Below, in pieces: positions 48,447 to 60,563 of a stretch of 64,000 nt of DNA. The stretch lies in contig NC_021674.1 of assembly GCF_000247815.1 (NCBI RefSeq), positions 11,685,643 through 11,749,642 on the forward strand, written 5' to 3'. A program made the translations under genes and the position numbers. How positions within the stretch are numbered: position 1 is the first letter of the stretch; each line of letters opens with the position of its first letter. The notes under the pieces are model-generated. The model saw only the letters and a program-made list of their open reading frames with translations, did not search any database and was not told the DNA's origin. Source of the DNA: Ficedula albicollis. Its lineage: Eukaryota; Chordata; Aves; Passeriformes; Muscicapidae.

Positions 48447-48556
48447 TGTCCCTTACCACAAACATTCTAGAAATCTGCTAATTCTACATTCTAACAGTCT
48501 AATTTACACTCTATTCATTTCTGCAGCCTGCATTTCCTCTCTCAATGTTGGCAAAT
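48447..48556. repeat. 110-bp unit, left copy
   Basis: It aligns without gaps to 49261-49370 with seven differences, all C here and T in the right copy. The poly-C run separates the two units. Confidence 0.9.
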
Positions 48557-48557
48557 C

Positions 48558-49260
<703 letters not shown>

Positions 49261-49370
49261 TGTCCCTTATCACAAACATTCTAGAAATCTGCTAATTCTA
49301 CATTCTAACAGTCTAATTTACACTCTATTTATTTTTGCAGCTTGTATTTCTTCTCTCAATGTTGGTAAAT
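49261..49370. repeat. 110-bp unit, right copy
   Basis: Starts exactly where the C run ends. Same length as the left copy, with seven substitutions and no gaps. Confidence 0.9.
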
Positions 49371-49497
49371 TGTTCCAAGGAGCTAAATCCAGCCCCTGAG
49401 ACACCTGAGTCTCATTCAGGGGTCTTTGAGACCCTTGCCAGGGGGGTTTTGAGACCCCCAAGGAGGCCAGGGGAACACCCTGGGCTCCCACAATATA

Positions 49498-50397
49498 TTA
49501 CATTTTTTTGCCTCTTTCCTAGCTACTCAACCCCTACATTAAAAGCAACCTAAAAATTAAAAACCAGCCCTAAATTAAAAGTGCCTCATGCACTGCTCGG
49601 GTCTGCTTGGAAATTGGTTACCTGTTTTGCCTGCACCATAAGATTTAAATTATTATTGTTGCAAAGCACCAGAGGTTCTTGTCACTGAATAAAATTAATT
49701 CATATTTGCAAGAATTATATTTTTCTTGATAAAGTTTAATTGGCATAGCTCTATATCAATGGTACCATGATAGGATAGAGCTGTTTCTGTTAAGGTTAGG
49801 TTCAGGCAACAAGTAGAGCAGATTTTGTTCACTTTCTGCCTTCTTAGGAAAGCACAGTGCTAGTCTCTGTGATGCACAATTGATGTACTCAATGCTAAAA
49901 AACTTTGATATCTCTTCTGCTCTGTCCATGACCAATGAAAATTTCACATTTGCCTCATTAAGGAAAAAATATTTTGAAGTAGCTGTCTCTCACTCATGCT
50001 ATCTTTTGAGTTCATTTTATTGATACAGAGATAATTGAAAATTCATCCGTTATAGCCAAGAAAGTGGGGGAGCTGTCCATGGTGCATAGAGATCATCATG
50101 GTGTAGACACCTGTCTCTCTTCTGCAGTGTCCCCAAAGCTGTTCCTCCTGTAAGCAGCCAACTTTGTAGCTAGATTTCCTCTCAACCCGAGGTGAAAGGT
50201 CACAGAGGCCAGGCTATGTGGGCTATTTTTATCACAGGAAGTGAAAAGCAAGAGAAAAGAGGAAGAGCTGGGACAGAGACCTGGAGCCTTAGTGGGGCTG
50301 CTTCAAAGGGAATCACAGAAGTGAGGCACAGTCACACCTGTCTTCTACCCCAAACAGCAGTTTTGCACCTTGGAATCGCAGCAACCAGATTGACTTC
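49498..50397. other. Intergenic sequence, no supported feature
   Basis: Nothing recognised between the two minus-strand LTRs. Confidence 0.45.
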
Positions 50398-50867
50398 TGT
50401 CCTGGTTTCATCTCAGCCAGCAGCTAAGCCCCAGGCAGCTTACTGCCCCACCAGCAAGATCAGGGAGAAAAGGGAAAGGTAAAAGCTGAAAAAGTAATGG
50501 GTTGAGATAAAAACAGTTTAATTGGGAAAGAACAAGCTGCATATGCAAGCAAAGCAAAACAAGGAATTAATTCAGTGTTTCCCACGGACAGGCAAGTGTT
50601 CAGCTGTCTCCATCACTTGTAACAATTCTTTGGGTAGATAAACATCATCACTCCAAACATCCTCTCTTCCTCCTTCTTTCCCCAATTTATATACTGAGCA
50701 TGATGCCATATAGCATGGAAAATCCCTTTTGGCTCCGTGTAAGCCCTGCTCAGCAATAACTAAATTATTTCTGTATTATAAGCCCCAAGTTCACCAAAAA
50801 TCCAAGACACAGCCGTACACCAGCTACTGTGAAGAAAGTTAACTTTACCCCAGTCAAACCCAGGACA
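50398..50867 (-). mobile_element. Avian ERVL-like LTR, minus strand
   Basis: On the minus strand the sequence begins TGTCCTGGGTTTG and ends AAACCAGGACA (470 bp), with a TATATAAATTGG TATA-like motif (complement near 50683-50694). This is the layout of a common bird ERVL-type LTR I know. I could not find a matching target-site duplication (ACTTC against ATTTT), so it is either old or not a simple solo LTR. Confidence 0.75.
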
Positions 50868-53800
50868 ATTTTCCAGATCTCTGGCCTAAAAGTAAATAGG
50901 GGAAACACTTTGCTCTATGGACATTTTAAAATTTTATCTCTAGTCTAAAGTTTGAGAAAACTAGGGAAGTTTTCTGCAGTGGGAAGTACTCAAAGGAACA
51001 TTGTCAAAATGCAGCACACCTCCATTGCCCACTGGGGCAGATTTATGATGTCTGAAGATCTGACCCTGACTGCGTCTCCATTTCTCTGCTACTCAATCTA
51101 TGTTTGAAATGTTATTAGAGGTTTATCTTAGGAAATATTAATACTATTCTCATTCTAATTGCTAGAATTCTAATTCTAATACTATTCTCATTGCTAATGC
51201 TGGACTAAGGGATGGCAGTACAGGAAATCAGCTAAGTAACTCAACTGTCACTCATAGCTCTCTGAAACTATCCTGGTAATAATGTTGTCAGGTAGGCTCA
51301 GGGCTGATGCATTTAAAAGAGCATCCAGCAAATATGAAATTTACCTCTCTGTACACAACAGGTCTATCAAAATTGCAATGATCCAATCAACCAGCCAGAA
51401 AATAATTTTAGTTCTTTTATAAATCTTTTATCTATTTTTAAGCAGGGATACACAGCCATCTCAGAGAGAACATGATAAATGTTATTAACATTAAGCAAAG
51501 CATAACTCAATATAATTATCAAAGTAGAAAATTAGGACTACTTGTACCCAAAGAAAACCAAAAGCTTCTGGAAGAAGATGAACAAAAAAAACCCACCGAT
51601 ATTTTTGTTTATTGTAGAAGCGCTGTACTGTTAGTTAGACCACATTTTAAAATACTAGATTGAACTTTGAAAACAGGCTAACATAGCAAACCAGCCAGAC
51701 CACTTACCCTCTATAGACTTAATCTAGTGGGGTAAAATGTGAACATGCTTGCTCTCCCGATTTCTTACATTTTTTGTCAGACAGTATTAAGAGATGGAAG
51801 GCAACACTTTTTCAAAGGCCAAACAGTAGCAAAATTGTCAGCCCTCAGTGATTTACAGTATGTTGGAAATCATCCTTGCTTTTGCCTTGCCCACTCACAA
51901 AACAGTTGTCTGGCTCCTGTGATCAACTACGTTTTTTACTTGCTTGACAGAAGCATTTACTTAGGATTAAAAATCAAAATCCCCAAGTCATGAAAACAGA
52001 GTCTAATAAGGGACAAGTTGAACTGTAGTTTTGATTACAGCTGGCCAGAAATATTTAAATTTTTAAAAATCCTCACAAAATTGAAAGATAAAAGAAGTTT
52101 GAGGTTAGGAGGGGGAAATCTTCCACCTCTATATAGCAGCATGCTATGAAACAGAAAGGAAAACTGGACAGCATACTGAGGAACTACAGGAAACACCCAG
52201 AAAAGTCCCAAAAAGTACTGCTCCTGGAGTCCTCACTCTCTAATAGCCAGTTATGAGTACTGACATGAATTGTCCACAACCAGAAACCATCCAAAAAGTT
52301 TGAGCCTTGAACTTGGCACAAATCTCTTCCAGAAATGAATGGGGTTTTTTTTCCTGAAATAGGAGAAGTTGAAAGAGCTATTCTGTCTTGAATATCTAGA
52401 AAGCATCTGAACATCATCTTCTAACCCCACAGCACTGCAGTTTCTGAGCCATCCCAAGAGGGAGAATTCACACACATTAACACTTGTCATATACAGTTGT
52501 ATATTTACCAAATCTTGCAAAATATAGGTGTGTATCTCCCTTTATTTGCGAAAAATATAACACCAATATTTTTCTTGTGCCCTGTTCCTGCCACAGGGAG
52601 GGTGCTGAGCAGTACCATTTCCACATCCTCCCAGCAGCATTCTTCTACCTTTTTTCAATCTCATCTAAAATGACCTTAGGTTAAAGTTTCTTGAGTTTCC
52701 CTTTCCCTCCCAAGAATGGATGACTGTACTTCAGTGTTTATGTTTCAAATTACTGCCCTCCGTCTCCAACTCTGTATGTTCTCTGCTGTTTGATGAAAAT
52801 GCACTTGTTTTCCTGTTGTGCACAACAACTTTTAGTTAATATACCCCCAGACCAGAGAAGCCATCAATGAGATATTAATTTGTTGTGCTGCTTGTGTTAC
52901 AGCTCCTAGCTGGGCAAACTAAAAGGTCCACTATCACAGGAACAGGCTTGTTACACTTAGCTGCATGTGTTACTCTGAGTCATCAAAACATTTGATGCCT
53001 CTAAACATCATCAAAATATCCAAATCAAGCAGGGAAACTCTAACAAAAGATTAAAAAGCTGAATGCTGGCTCACACTGCCTCATATGATTAAAGAGAACT
53101 AGGGATTGAGTAGAAAAGTCTCTAGAGTCCATGACATTGATGTTGTGCAGAAAGACATATCTACAGAGAAGCTCAAACTGCTTCCACTTGGCACTCTTGT
53201 GTCTTTCTCACTATAGGAGGTAGAGTGATTAACTTACAGCCTGTATGCCTTGGCTAGCCCAAGAAACAAAGGAGGAGATAAGCAGAAAGTTTATCATACC
53301 TAAAATTTGTGACATCTGAGGTGTTTGTCAAGGGAGCCAATTTGAGCAGAGCAGGTTTTAAGGCAAAACACAAGGCTGAAAATCAGAATAACGGGATTTT
53401 ACTCCTATCCTGGTCCATGCAGAAAAAAAGACATTTTCTTTTCCTGTTTCCTTACTTATCTCTTTGTTTGCTCTATCCATTTAAACAAAAATGATTTGTG
53501 CTTGCAAATTGGCATCCTGATAATGAATAACATTAGAAAGTGCAGCATGCTATAAATAAGCATGTTACCAAAATTATATTTGTTTGGGAGGCCACTTCAT
53601 ACATTGAGTCAGAGAAGTCATTCCTGCCATGCTTCACAATAAAAGCCATTCCACAGGAAGTTTCCTTTCTTGCTGTGTTGACCAGAGCAGACCTGACAGA
53701 GAGGAAATCAGGGGTAGCAGGAGTCAAAGCCCAATCCAAAATTTGAATCCTTCCTTTATTTAAACAGAGAACCCAATCACCTATACAATATCCTATTAAA

Positions 53801-56800
53801 GCACATTCAATTTAAATGAAAGGTTCCTTTCCTACACAAGCTCTCCCATCCTAATATCTGATTTGGTCTATTCTGAACAAAAAGGGTCTCTCCAAACAAT
53901 ATTGAGAAGTTTTTAAAGGAGAAGGGCTGGCTCCAAGTTGGTTTTCCACTTACCAAGTTCGTCCCCAAATAAGGCCTACACAAGAACAAAATCTTGCTTA
54001 AACTAGCATTTTCCGTTTCTTCTTCAATATAGGCAAATAGGATTAAATAAAGTGAAGGAACAAAGAGTAGCTAAGGAGTAGCCCCTCATGCTGTCACTTG
54101 AGGCATGTCCAATGCAGCCAGGCAGCAATCTGTAGTGAGCACAAAACACATTTAGAAAAACTTTGACTCTTCTGCAGTCACTCAAGAGGAAATAGAGCTC
54201 AGGAATCCCTTTATTTAATAAAAACTTTTATTCAGGAAATAGTATACTGACCAAGCCCAAACATAACATTATCTCCTAGTAGTGACAAGCTAAGACAAGC
54301 ACTTTGCTCAGTTTGCCTTAAGTAGCCTTAGAAATCTCTCATAATTTGATAAATCATTAAGAAAGTCTGGTAAAGATGCATATTGGTTAATTGCATGTGT
54401 ATGTATCGATATGATTTTAAAAATACACCCCCTTGTTAATACTTATCAGTTTTTTGAGAATGCCAAAGCAAAGAGAAGGTGGAACATCTCTGCTTAATAT
54501 GTTAATCATGGGGGGGGGGGAATTATCAGTGTTGCACCATGAAAGAAACTTCACTTTTTATACACACCTCTTCTTTTAGATCTGGCTCATTTCTTGACAT
54601 GCCACAAAATGGTAAGTCAATACATTTTAGATGAAATTTAGTGCCCACATTATTGAAGTAAATTAATCTATAAAGAAAAATAAGACCTACTAAAAATATG
54701 GTTGAAAAATATGCAAAAGTGCATTAAACAATTTACCCAGCTCATTAACAATCTTGCAAGATTGTTAGTGGAAAACTGAATTACAGACTCAAAATACATT
54801 CTTTCTCTCAACTGTAAGCCTGGATACATCATCAGAGCAGAATATATTGAATTTAAACCTAATCCAATCTAGGTTTTGCTGTCCCTCTCTAAGGGCCAAG
54901 AATTCTATGACATTTGTAAATGGCAGCTAGGTATCATTACATGAATGGTACTCAGTGCTTGAGAAGATCTTTGCCTGGTCTGGTTTGTTATTTTCTCTTT
55001 ACAAATGATTGTCTAGCGTAGAGTTCTGACTACATACATTTATGAACTTGAGTGTCAGTGTGCTTCTATTTTCACAGGAGAAGTGCCATTGCAAAAGAAA
55101 AAACTCTCATGTTCTTATGTAACTTACCTTCACAAAGCAATTGGTTTCATGGAGCAAACATCAGCAGCTGCATTGTCAAATAACATGAAGACTGTGATGG
55201 ATGAATAATAAAAAATGAATTTGATTGTGAGAAGAAAGAGATGGAAAGAAATTAATCTTTGCAGTTCCTCTTCAGAACATCAAATCTGACTAATGAAAGA
55301 TCTTACAGCTGCACACGCGGACAGCATTTGTTTTAATGAAACTGTGTAATTGCACCCAAAAGCTCTAGAAGAGGGATTTTACCTTGTAGAGTTGAGAATT
55401 TGGTATTTAGCCCAAAATTCTTTTAAAATGCTACCTTTTTTAAAATTCATATCTTTGTTTTATTCAAACATCAGATATAGAGTAACCTGCAGAGAGAAAA
55501 AGAAAATTAATTGCTCTAAATGCAGTAAAACCCCATAAAAATGCAGTACTACCTAATCTACATATTTCATAAGTAACACAAAAAGTCTTTTCAATGCAAC
55601 CTGTAGAAAAAGATATTTCAGGTCCTTGCCCTTGGTATGAGAGTTCAGCCTTAATTGCTGGCCTCTTTAAAAACTGTCAGATCTAAAAGGCAGAAGAATA
55701 CTTCAGAAGATGAGTTACTGGATATCTTGAGATATCCTGAGATAATCAAGATATTTAACAATGACCCCTCTCATTTGCTCATTGTGAATTCATCTTCTTA
55801 ACAAAGGATTCATTTTAGTCTTTTGATAACTTGTTAGCTTAAGTATTTCTAGCTAAAAACAACCAAAATATTGATTTGACACTGAACAAATCCATCTAAC
55901 AAAGCTTGCATTAATTGAACTTGTTTATCCTTTTGCTCACTGAACCATGAGTGATGTTTTCTCTGACTGCATAAGATTTTAGCTATTATTCTAAGCAAAT
56001 GAAGTCGAAAGATTATGCTACTGTATAATTCTTGTTTCCAGTTCTTTCTACATATATAAGGGTAAATTGTGTAAATTTTTCATGATACTCCAATCAAGCT
56101 GAATTAAAATGTTTTTCAAGTATAATTTTATGCTATATAAGCATGTCTCATTAAAAATTTAGAAGGGGGGAAACAACCTTGAGACTATGAGCTAAAATAG
56201 TGCTGATATTGCATTTTGAGAGCCAGGCAGACTGTACTTTCACATTGCTTAGTTTTACAAATGAAAGAAAAAGGTGATCAGAACCTCCAAAGCAGAACTT
56301 ACAAGAAATAATAAGGTATCAAGCTGGCATAACAAAAATCTCTCATGTCCCAAACACACCAGCACTGTATGCAGCTGAAGATGTCAAAATGGCAGAAAAG
56401 GATCCTTCTGTACAATAGCTGATTATTTGGACCATTTTGACAACAGAACAAAAGGAATTAAAAATAATTATCACCTCCAGGAAGATAATTCTTATATATT
56501 ACCATTTAACCTGATTATGAGGATGTGCAGTAGGTTTGCAAACCTTGGCGGACTGAAGCACTGTTCTGTACAAACAGCTTTTTCATTTCCTAAGAGACCC
56601 TAGTAATTGTTCCAGGGCTCCTTTTCATTCCTTTGTTGGCATTGTGAGATTACTAAAATTCTGTGAAAGTATCCAGCATATGGGTTTTCACATTGCTACA
56701 GTAAGTCCCATGTCTATTCAAATATGGCAAGTTCCTCAAAGCTATGGGTGGTGTATACCAGGAAGGGTTTGGGGTGCAAGATTCCTGAGAAAGATTATTC

Positions 56801-58135
56801 AGTGGCTGTAGAGGAAAAACGTAACCTACCCTGACAGACAGGATAGTACTGCAAAGACAATCAGGAACAATACAGATTTGCACAAAACAAACTACGTGTG
56901 AGAGAATGAACTACAGAAGTCTTTTTTATGTCCAGACACAGAACAATTGACAGTCAGCAGAGCTTCTCCTGATTCTTATGACCACAGCAGACAACTGCAT
57001 ACACACTTTGTAGGGGAAATTTGCTGCTTCAGTCATGGTTATATTAAGAAGGAAAATGGACAGAGCATCTGATAGGGAAGTAAACCAGGATTCTGAGTGA
57101 GCAGGAGCACTTGATCCTCTCTTCTTCTAATTAACTCCCACACAAGAATAACATACTGATTTCTTTCAATCCTCTTGGTATCATATCTAAAGAAGTTATG
57201 CCATGCTGCCATTCTGTCCCAGAATTTTCCAGTTCTCTATTTTAAATGTCATAGCTGAGTCAAGAACCATCACCGGGAGAACCAGAAACAGGAGAATGAA
57301 TATGTAGTCACCTGTAGAAGAGTTTGCACTAAGATGTCCTCTGTGCCTGTTCTCTGATCAAAATCATTTCCTATCTCACCATTTAGCCCTCAGGGATAAC
57401 ATGACCCAGAAAACTGTTTCATAACATAATATTTCTGAATAAAACTCTCTTCCCAGTTTCAACAATCACCATCAATCCATGATGTAATGGTGACAGAGTG
57501 GAAAGGTGAGTAACATACTATTTGTTGAGGAATGTTTTATGAAGAAATTTTTATCCATAACTTAACTGTCTGCTCTTAAGGTAGCTTCAAGTTTTCTTGA
57601 CTTTTTCAACATCTGTGTTTATATGGAAAATTGTAGTGAAGGAAATGTCTCAACAGAAATTATGTCAGATGAAAAGTTGCAGCTTAAATGGCAGCAATAT
57701 CACTTTTGTTTGTTAAGCAGAACAACAGACATAGCAAGGAATTGGAGCTAAAGGGCTAAGAACTGTCATCAAGTTGATTGCCAAACAAAAAATACTGATA
57801 CACCAATGGCTCCAAGTCAGTCTGTCCTTTCCTCTCTTTCTTCCAATTTCTTTGGTATGGACAAAGAGGCACACATAAAATCACGGGATTTTGGAGAAAA
57901 ATAATTGAATAACAATGCTATTGCTTTAGTTCAGCTAGGAAGAGAAGGGTGGATCAGCAAACTGAAAAGAAGCATTGAAGCACTCCTGCCCTTCTCCACC
58001 AATAGTTGCTGGTTTATCTGTGCATTTTCATCCCAGTTATGGCCTCTAAATAATTTGTTAATTAATCTCCTTCAAGAACAATACAACCTAGAGCAGAACT
58101 TCAGAAAAATGCCTGAAATTGAAGAGAAAGAGCAG
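50868..58135. other. Intergenic region, no supported gene
   Basis: About 7.3 kb. A small duplication of 'aatactattctcatt' lies near 51140 and 51178, and a G-run near 54509. No exon, RNA gene or repeat family recognised. Confidence 0.4.
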
Positions 58136-58141
58136 GGCTTT
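58136..58141. repeat. Target-site duplication GGCTTT, left
   Basis: Identical to 60880-60885. A six-base duplication fits class II retroviral integration. Confidence 0.9.
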
Positions 58142-58452
58142 TGTGAAGACCCAGTTTCCAATTAGAACAAGTCCTGGGCCCTTTCCCCTGTCTGTCAGCC
58201 TTTCAGTCACTTCCACCCTAATTCCTTGTTGGTCCTTTGCCCTGGCTCTGCCCTTGTACTACCCCCGTGTCTTTTAATAATTGGTCCCTAAGGATTTCCC
58301 CGCCTGCTCATCCCATGTACTAAACCTGTACCCTCATAAGCCTTGGGGCCTTTGTTCCAGAACCCTGAATGATGCGTGGCTGAAATAAACATCTGTAAAA
58401 TCTTGCAAAGGCCTCCTGCTGATTTCACCCAAAGCAACACCTAAATGCAACA
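58142..58452 (+). repeat. 5' LTR (311 bp)
   Basis: Starts TGTGAAGACCC and ends AATGCAACA. AATAAA at 58384-58389 is the likely polyadenylation signal. It pairs with 60564-60879. Confidence 0.93.
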
Positions 58453-58454
58453 AA

Positions 58455-58474
58455 TGGCGCTCCGAACTGCGACC
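58455..58474 (+). promoter_or_regulatory. Primer-binding site, tRNA-Lys-like but imperfect
   Basis: It begins TGGCGC two bases after the LTR, the usual position. It then follows the Lys-type pattern with one inserted T and two changed bases. Either the site has mutated or the element used a different tRNA. Confidence 0.7.
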
Positions 58475-58614
58475 AACTTTTTTCCGTGAATGCATTTACA
58501 TCAACCAGCACGAGACTGTTTTTGAATCTTACTGTGGTGAGTTTCAAACTTTGCAGCACTCTTTGTTTTTTTTTCTTTTACTCTCGCGTGCTGGGAACAA
58601 ACTTGGGGTGAAAA

Positions 58615-59285
58615 ATGCCGGTAAGATACATCTGCTCACAGCAGGAAATTTACCTTCAATTAAAAAATATTCTTCTTGCAGCAATTTTCAGTTTTCAAAG
58701 GGGGATCTGAAACTTTTAGTTGGCTGGCTTTGTGAAAATTTTCCTGACGTTTCACAAAAACCTTTTTTAAATGATAACTTTTTTAATGAAGCCGCGGAAA
58801 AATTGCAAAGTGAAGACTTTCCATTAGTGAAAACTCTTCGTTTGTTTATTTCAATTAGTCTAAGTGTTCTGCTTTCTAACGAATATTCAGAAAATGTTGA
58901 ATCCCAGCCAAAAACTTCTTTTTCACGTTTTCCCCTTCCCCCTGTTGCACAAAATGGCGATGACCGTGTGGCAGGACGCACAGGGCCCCCCTCTTCTCCT
59001 GTCCTTGAATTGCGCCCCTCCCCGCCTGTTCGGGACCCTGCCCCCGAGGACACCCCACTCCCCAAGCAGCCGTGTGGAGCAGCTGCTGCAACAAAGAGCC
59101 CAAGGCCATCCCGCCGCTGCTGGCTGTGCCCAAGCCGTCCTGAAGCCAGAAGCAGCGGCCCGACCTCTGAAGTTCTGCACCAAAAGCCACGCCCCCACCA
59201 GCAACAGCGCGCCCCAGGGCACTCGCCGCGCTGCCCTTTTGCATGCACTGCCAAAAAAGAGAGCAAAAGAAGTGGCCCATCGTGA
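58615..59285 (+). pseudogene. Gag-like (matrix-like) and Pro-rich segment, broken
   Basis: An ATG in acceptable context (A at -3) at 58615-58617 opens a frame that stops near 58708. The following sequence continues in the next frame, which fits either a one-base deletion near the G-run at about 58698-58702 or ribosomal frameshifting. The second frame is open from the 5' LTR to TGA at 59283 but has no ATG. It contains KGDLKLLVGWLCENFPDV and NDNFFNEAAEKL, predicted helical and resembling retroviral matrix regions in style, then a proline/alanine/arginine-rich stretch from about 58980. No zinc-knuckle CCHC motif is visible. Another frame, 58864-59406, is also open through the GC-rich part, so its true coding frame is uncertain. 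The gag assignment is inferred from position and motif style. Confidence 0.5.
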
Positions 59286-59453
59286 GCCGCTCCCGTGCTG
59301 CTGGAGCCCGTGCGCCCTGCCCTGCAAGCCAGCCGCTTGCCGCTGCGAGCTGCCTGCCCGCCATGGAGCCCTGCAGACCCAGCGCAGCGCCGCCAGCCCA
59401 CCTTAAGCTTTGTAGCTCCCATCCCGCAACAAAAACAGCCCCGCCAGCACTAG

Positions 59454-59858
59454 CACGTCCAGAAGCATGGCCACAAACACAAATCCACCAGCAAAAATAA
59501 AAACATCATTGCTAAAAACGTTTTAGGAACTGTCAAATGGTTCAATGTAAAAAACAAATATGGATTTATCACCCAAAATGATACCAATGAAGATGTGTTT
59601 GTCCATCAAACTGCAATCAAGAAAAATAACCTTAAAAAATGTCTCCGCAGTTTAGGAAATAAAGAATTAGTAGAATTTTATATAGTACAGGGGAAAAAGG
59701 GTTTTCAAGCTTTAAATGTTACCGGACTTAATAACTTTCCAGTAAAAGGAAGCATTTATACACCAAACTGCAGTTACATTTCAGCTACTAAAAACCTTGT
59801 CCTTTACACAGCAACCGAAGCCAACAGTTTTCAAATAACAACAGCAACTCAAAAGTAA
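59454..59858 (+). pseudogene. YBX-like: Captured Y-box-type cold-shock domain (RNA-binding), no start codon of its own
   Basis: The frame is open for 134 codons between TAG 59451-59453 and TAA 59856-59858. The domain (about 59511-59770) reads [10 protein letters not shown] (from 59520), then YGFI of RNP1 (59559-59570), then [12 protein letters not shown] with RNP2 (59595-59626), then LRSLG, VEF, NVTG and a final V-GS. The KKNN loop and the LRS-G segment are specific to vertebrate Y-box proteins (YBX1/2/3) and not to LIN28 or CSDE1. The nucleic-acid-contacting Trp, Phe, Tyr and His positions are kept, while about a third of residues differ from YBX1. The basic/acidic C-terminal repeats of YBX proteins are missing. 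There is no intron and no in-frame ATG. It shares the frame of the upstream gag-like segment, so it may once have been the end of a fused protein, perhaps binding the element's RNA. Confidence 0.85.
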
Positions 59859-60162
59859 AGACAGCACAACAAGCTAATCAGCTGTCCTGGCGCCAAAAGA
59901 CTATTCCTTCATTTGCAAAACCTGCCAAACAAAAAAGTGCCTCCCCCCAATCCCAATTGTCTCTCTATTTCCTTCCCTCTTTTCCTTTTATCCATCCACA
60001 AAATAGTCCTTTCAAAATTTCCCCAATTCCCATTACCCTTTTTTTTGTTCCCTCAAATCCCTAACCCCCTTTCCCCTTCAAAGTTTCCCTCCCATTGCCA
60101 TGCTTTTCCCTACCTTTCCTACCCAACCGCTAATTTTTGTTTTCCCAAAGTTCCCATTTAAT
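59859..60162 (+). other. Pyrimidine-rich internal 3' region of the element
   Basis: Rich in CT and CCC (about 59940-60160), with no recognisable protein. The 82-codon frame here reflects composition only. It could be remnant 3' untranslated sequence. Confidence 0.6.
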
Positions 60163-60210
60163 ACAAAGGGGGGGATGATATGGGAAGAAAAGAAAGAAAA
60201 AAAATTTTTT
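60163..60210 (+). promoter_or_regulatory. Internal purine tract, possible second polypurine tract
   Basis: An AAAGGGGGGG run followed by GGGAAGAAAAGAAAGAAAAAAAA, about 350 bp before the 3' LTR. It resembles a retroviral polypurine primer site, but its role is inferred. Confidence 0.4.
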
Positions 60211-60548
60211 TTCAAAGTAACAATCTTTGGGTTTTCTTTCAAAATTAATAATTTCTATTTAAAGTTTTAACAAGTACAGCTTTTCCATTTTGCTAACTAC
60301 ATTGCTAACAGCCACCAGAGTGCCAGTCCACGCTGAAGAATCCCTTTCCTGCCTCAGTTTCCTGACAAGACATGCTGAGAAAACTTCACGTCTTTTCCTA
60401 CAAGTTTCAAGATGCTTCAAAAATCCTTTTTTACACTAAGGACTCCAAAAAAAAAAAGCTTGCACTTTAAAAAATGGTTTTATTTTGTGCTTTTTAGTCA
60501 CCTCAACCATTTAATTTTCATATTCTTAAAAAAACCTCCTTAATTAAT

Positions 60549-60563
60549 AAAGAAAAGGGGAGT
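60549..60563 (+). promoter_or_regulatory. Polypurine tract of the element
   Basis: AAAGAAAAGGGGAG lies immediately before the 3' LTR, the standard position for plus-strand DNA priming. Confidence 0.85.

Noticed and set aside
58621..58681. Possible 61-nt intron (GTAAGA to TTCTTGCAG) in the gag-like region
   Set aside because: Too short for a typical vertebrate intron, and removing it would not restore a better frame.
58688..59422. Long minus-strand frames opposite the gag-like and Pro-rich segment
   Set aside because: Shadows of GC-rich sequence. The LTRs, primer site and cold-shock domain all point to the plus strand.
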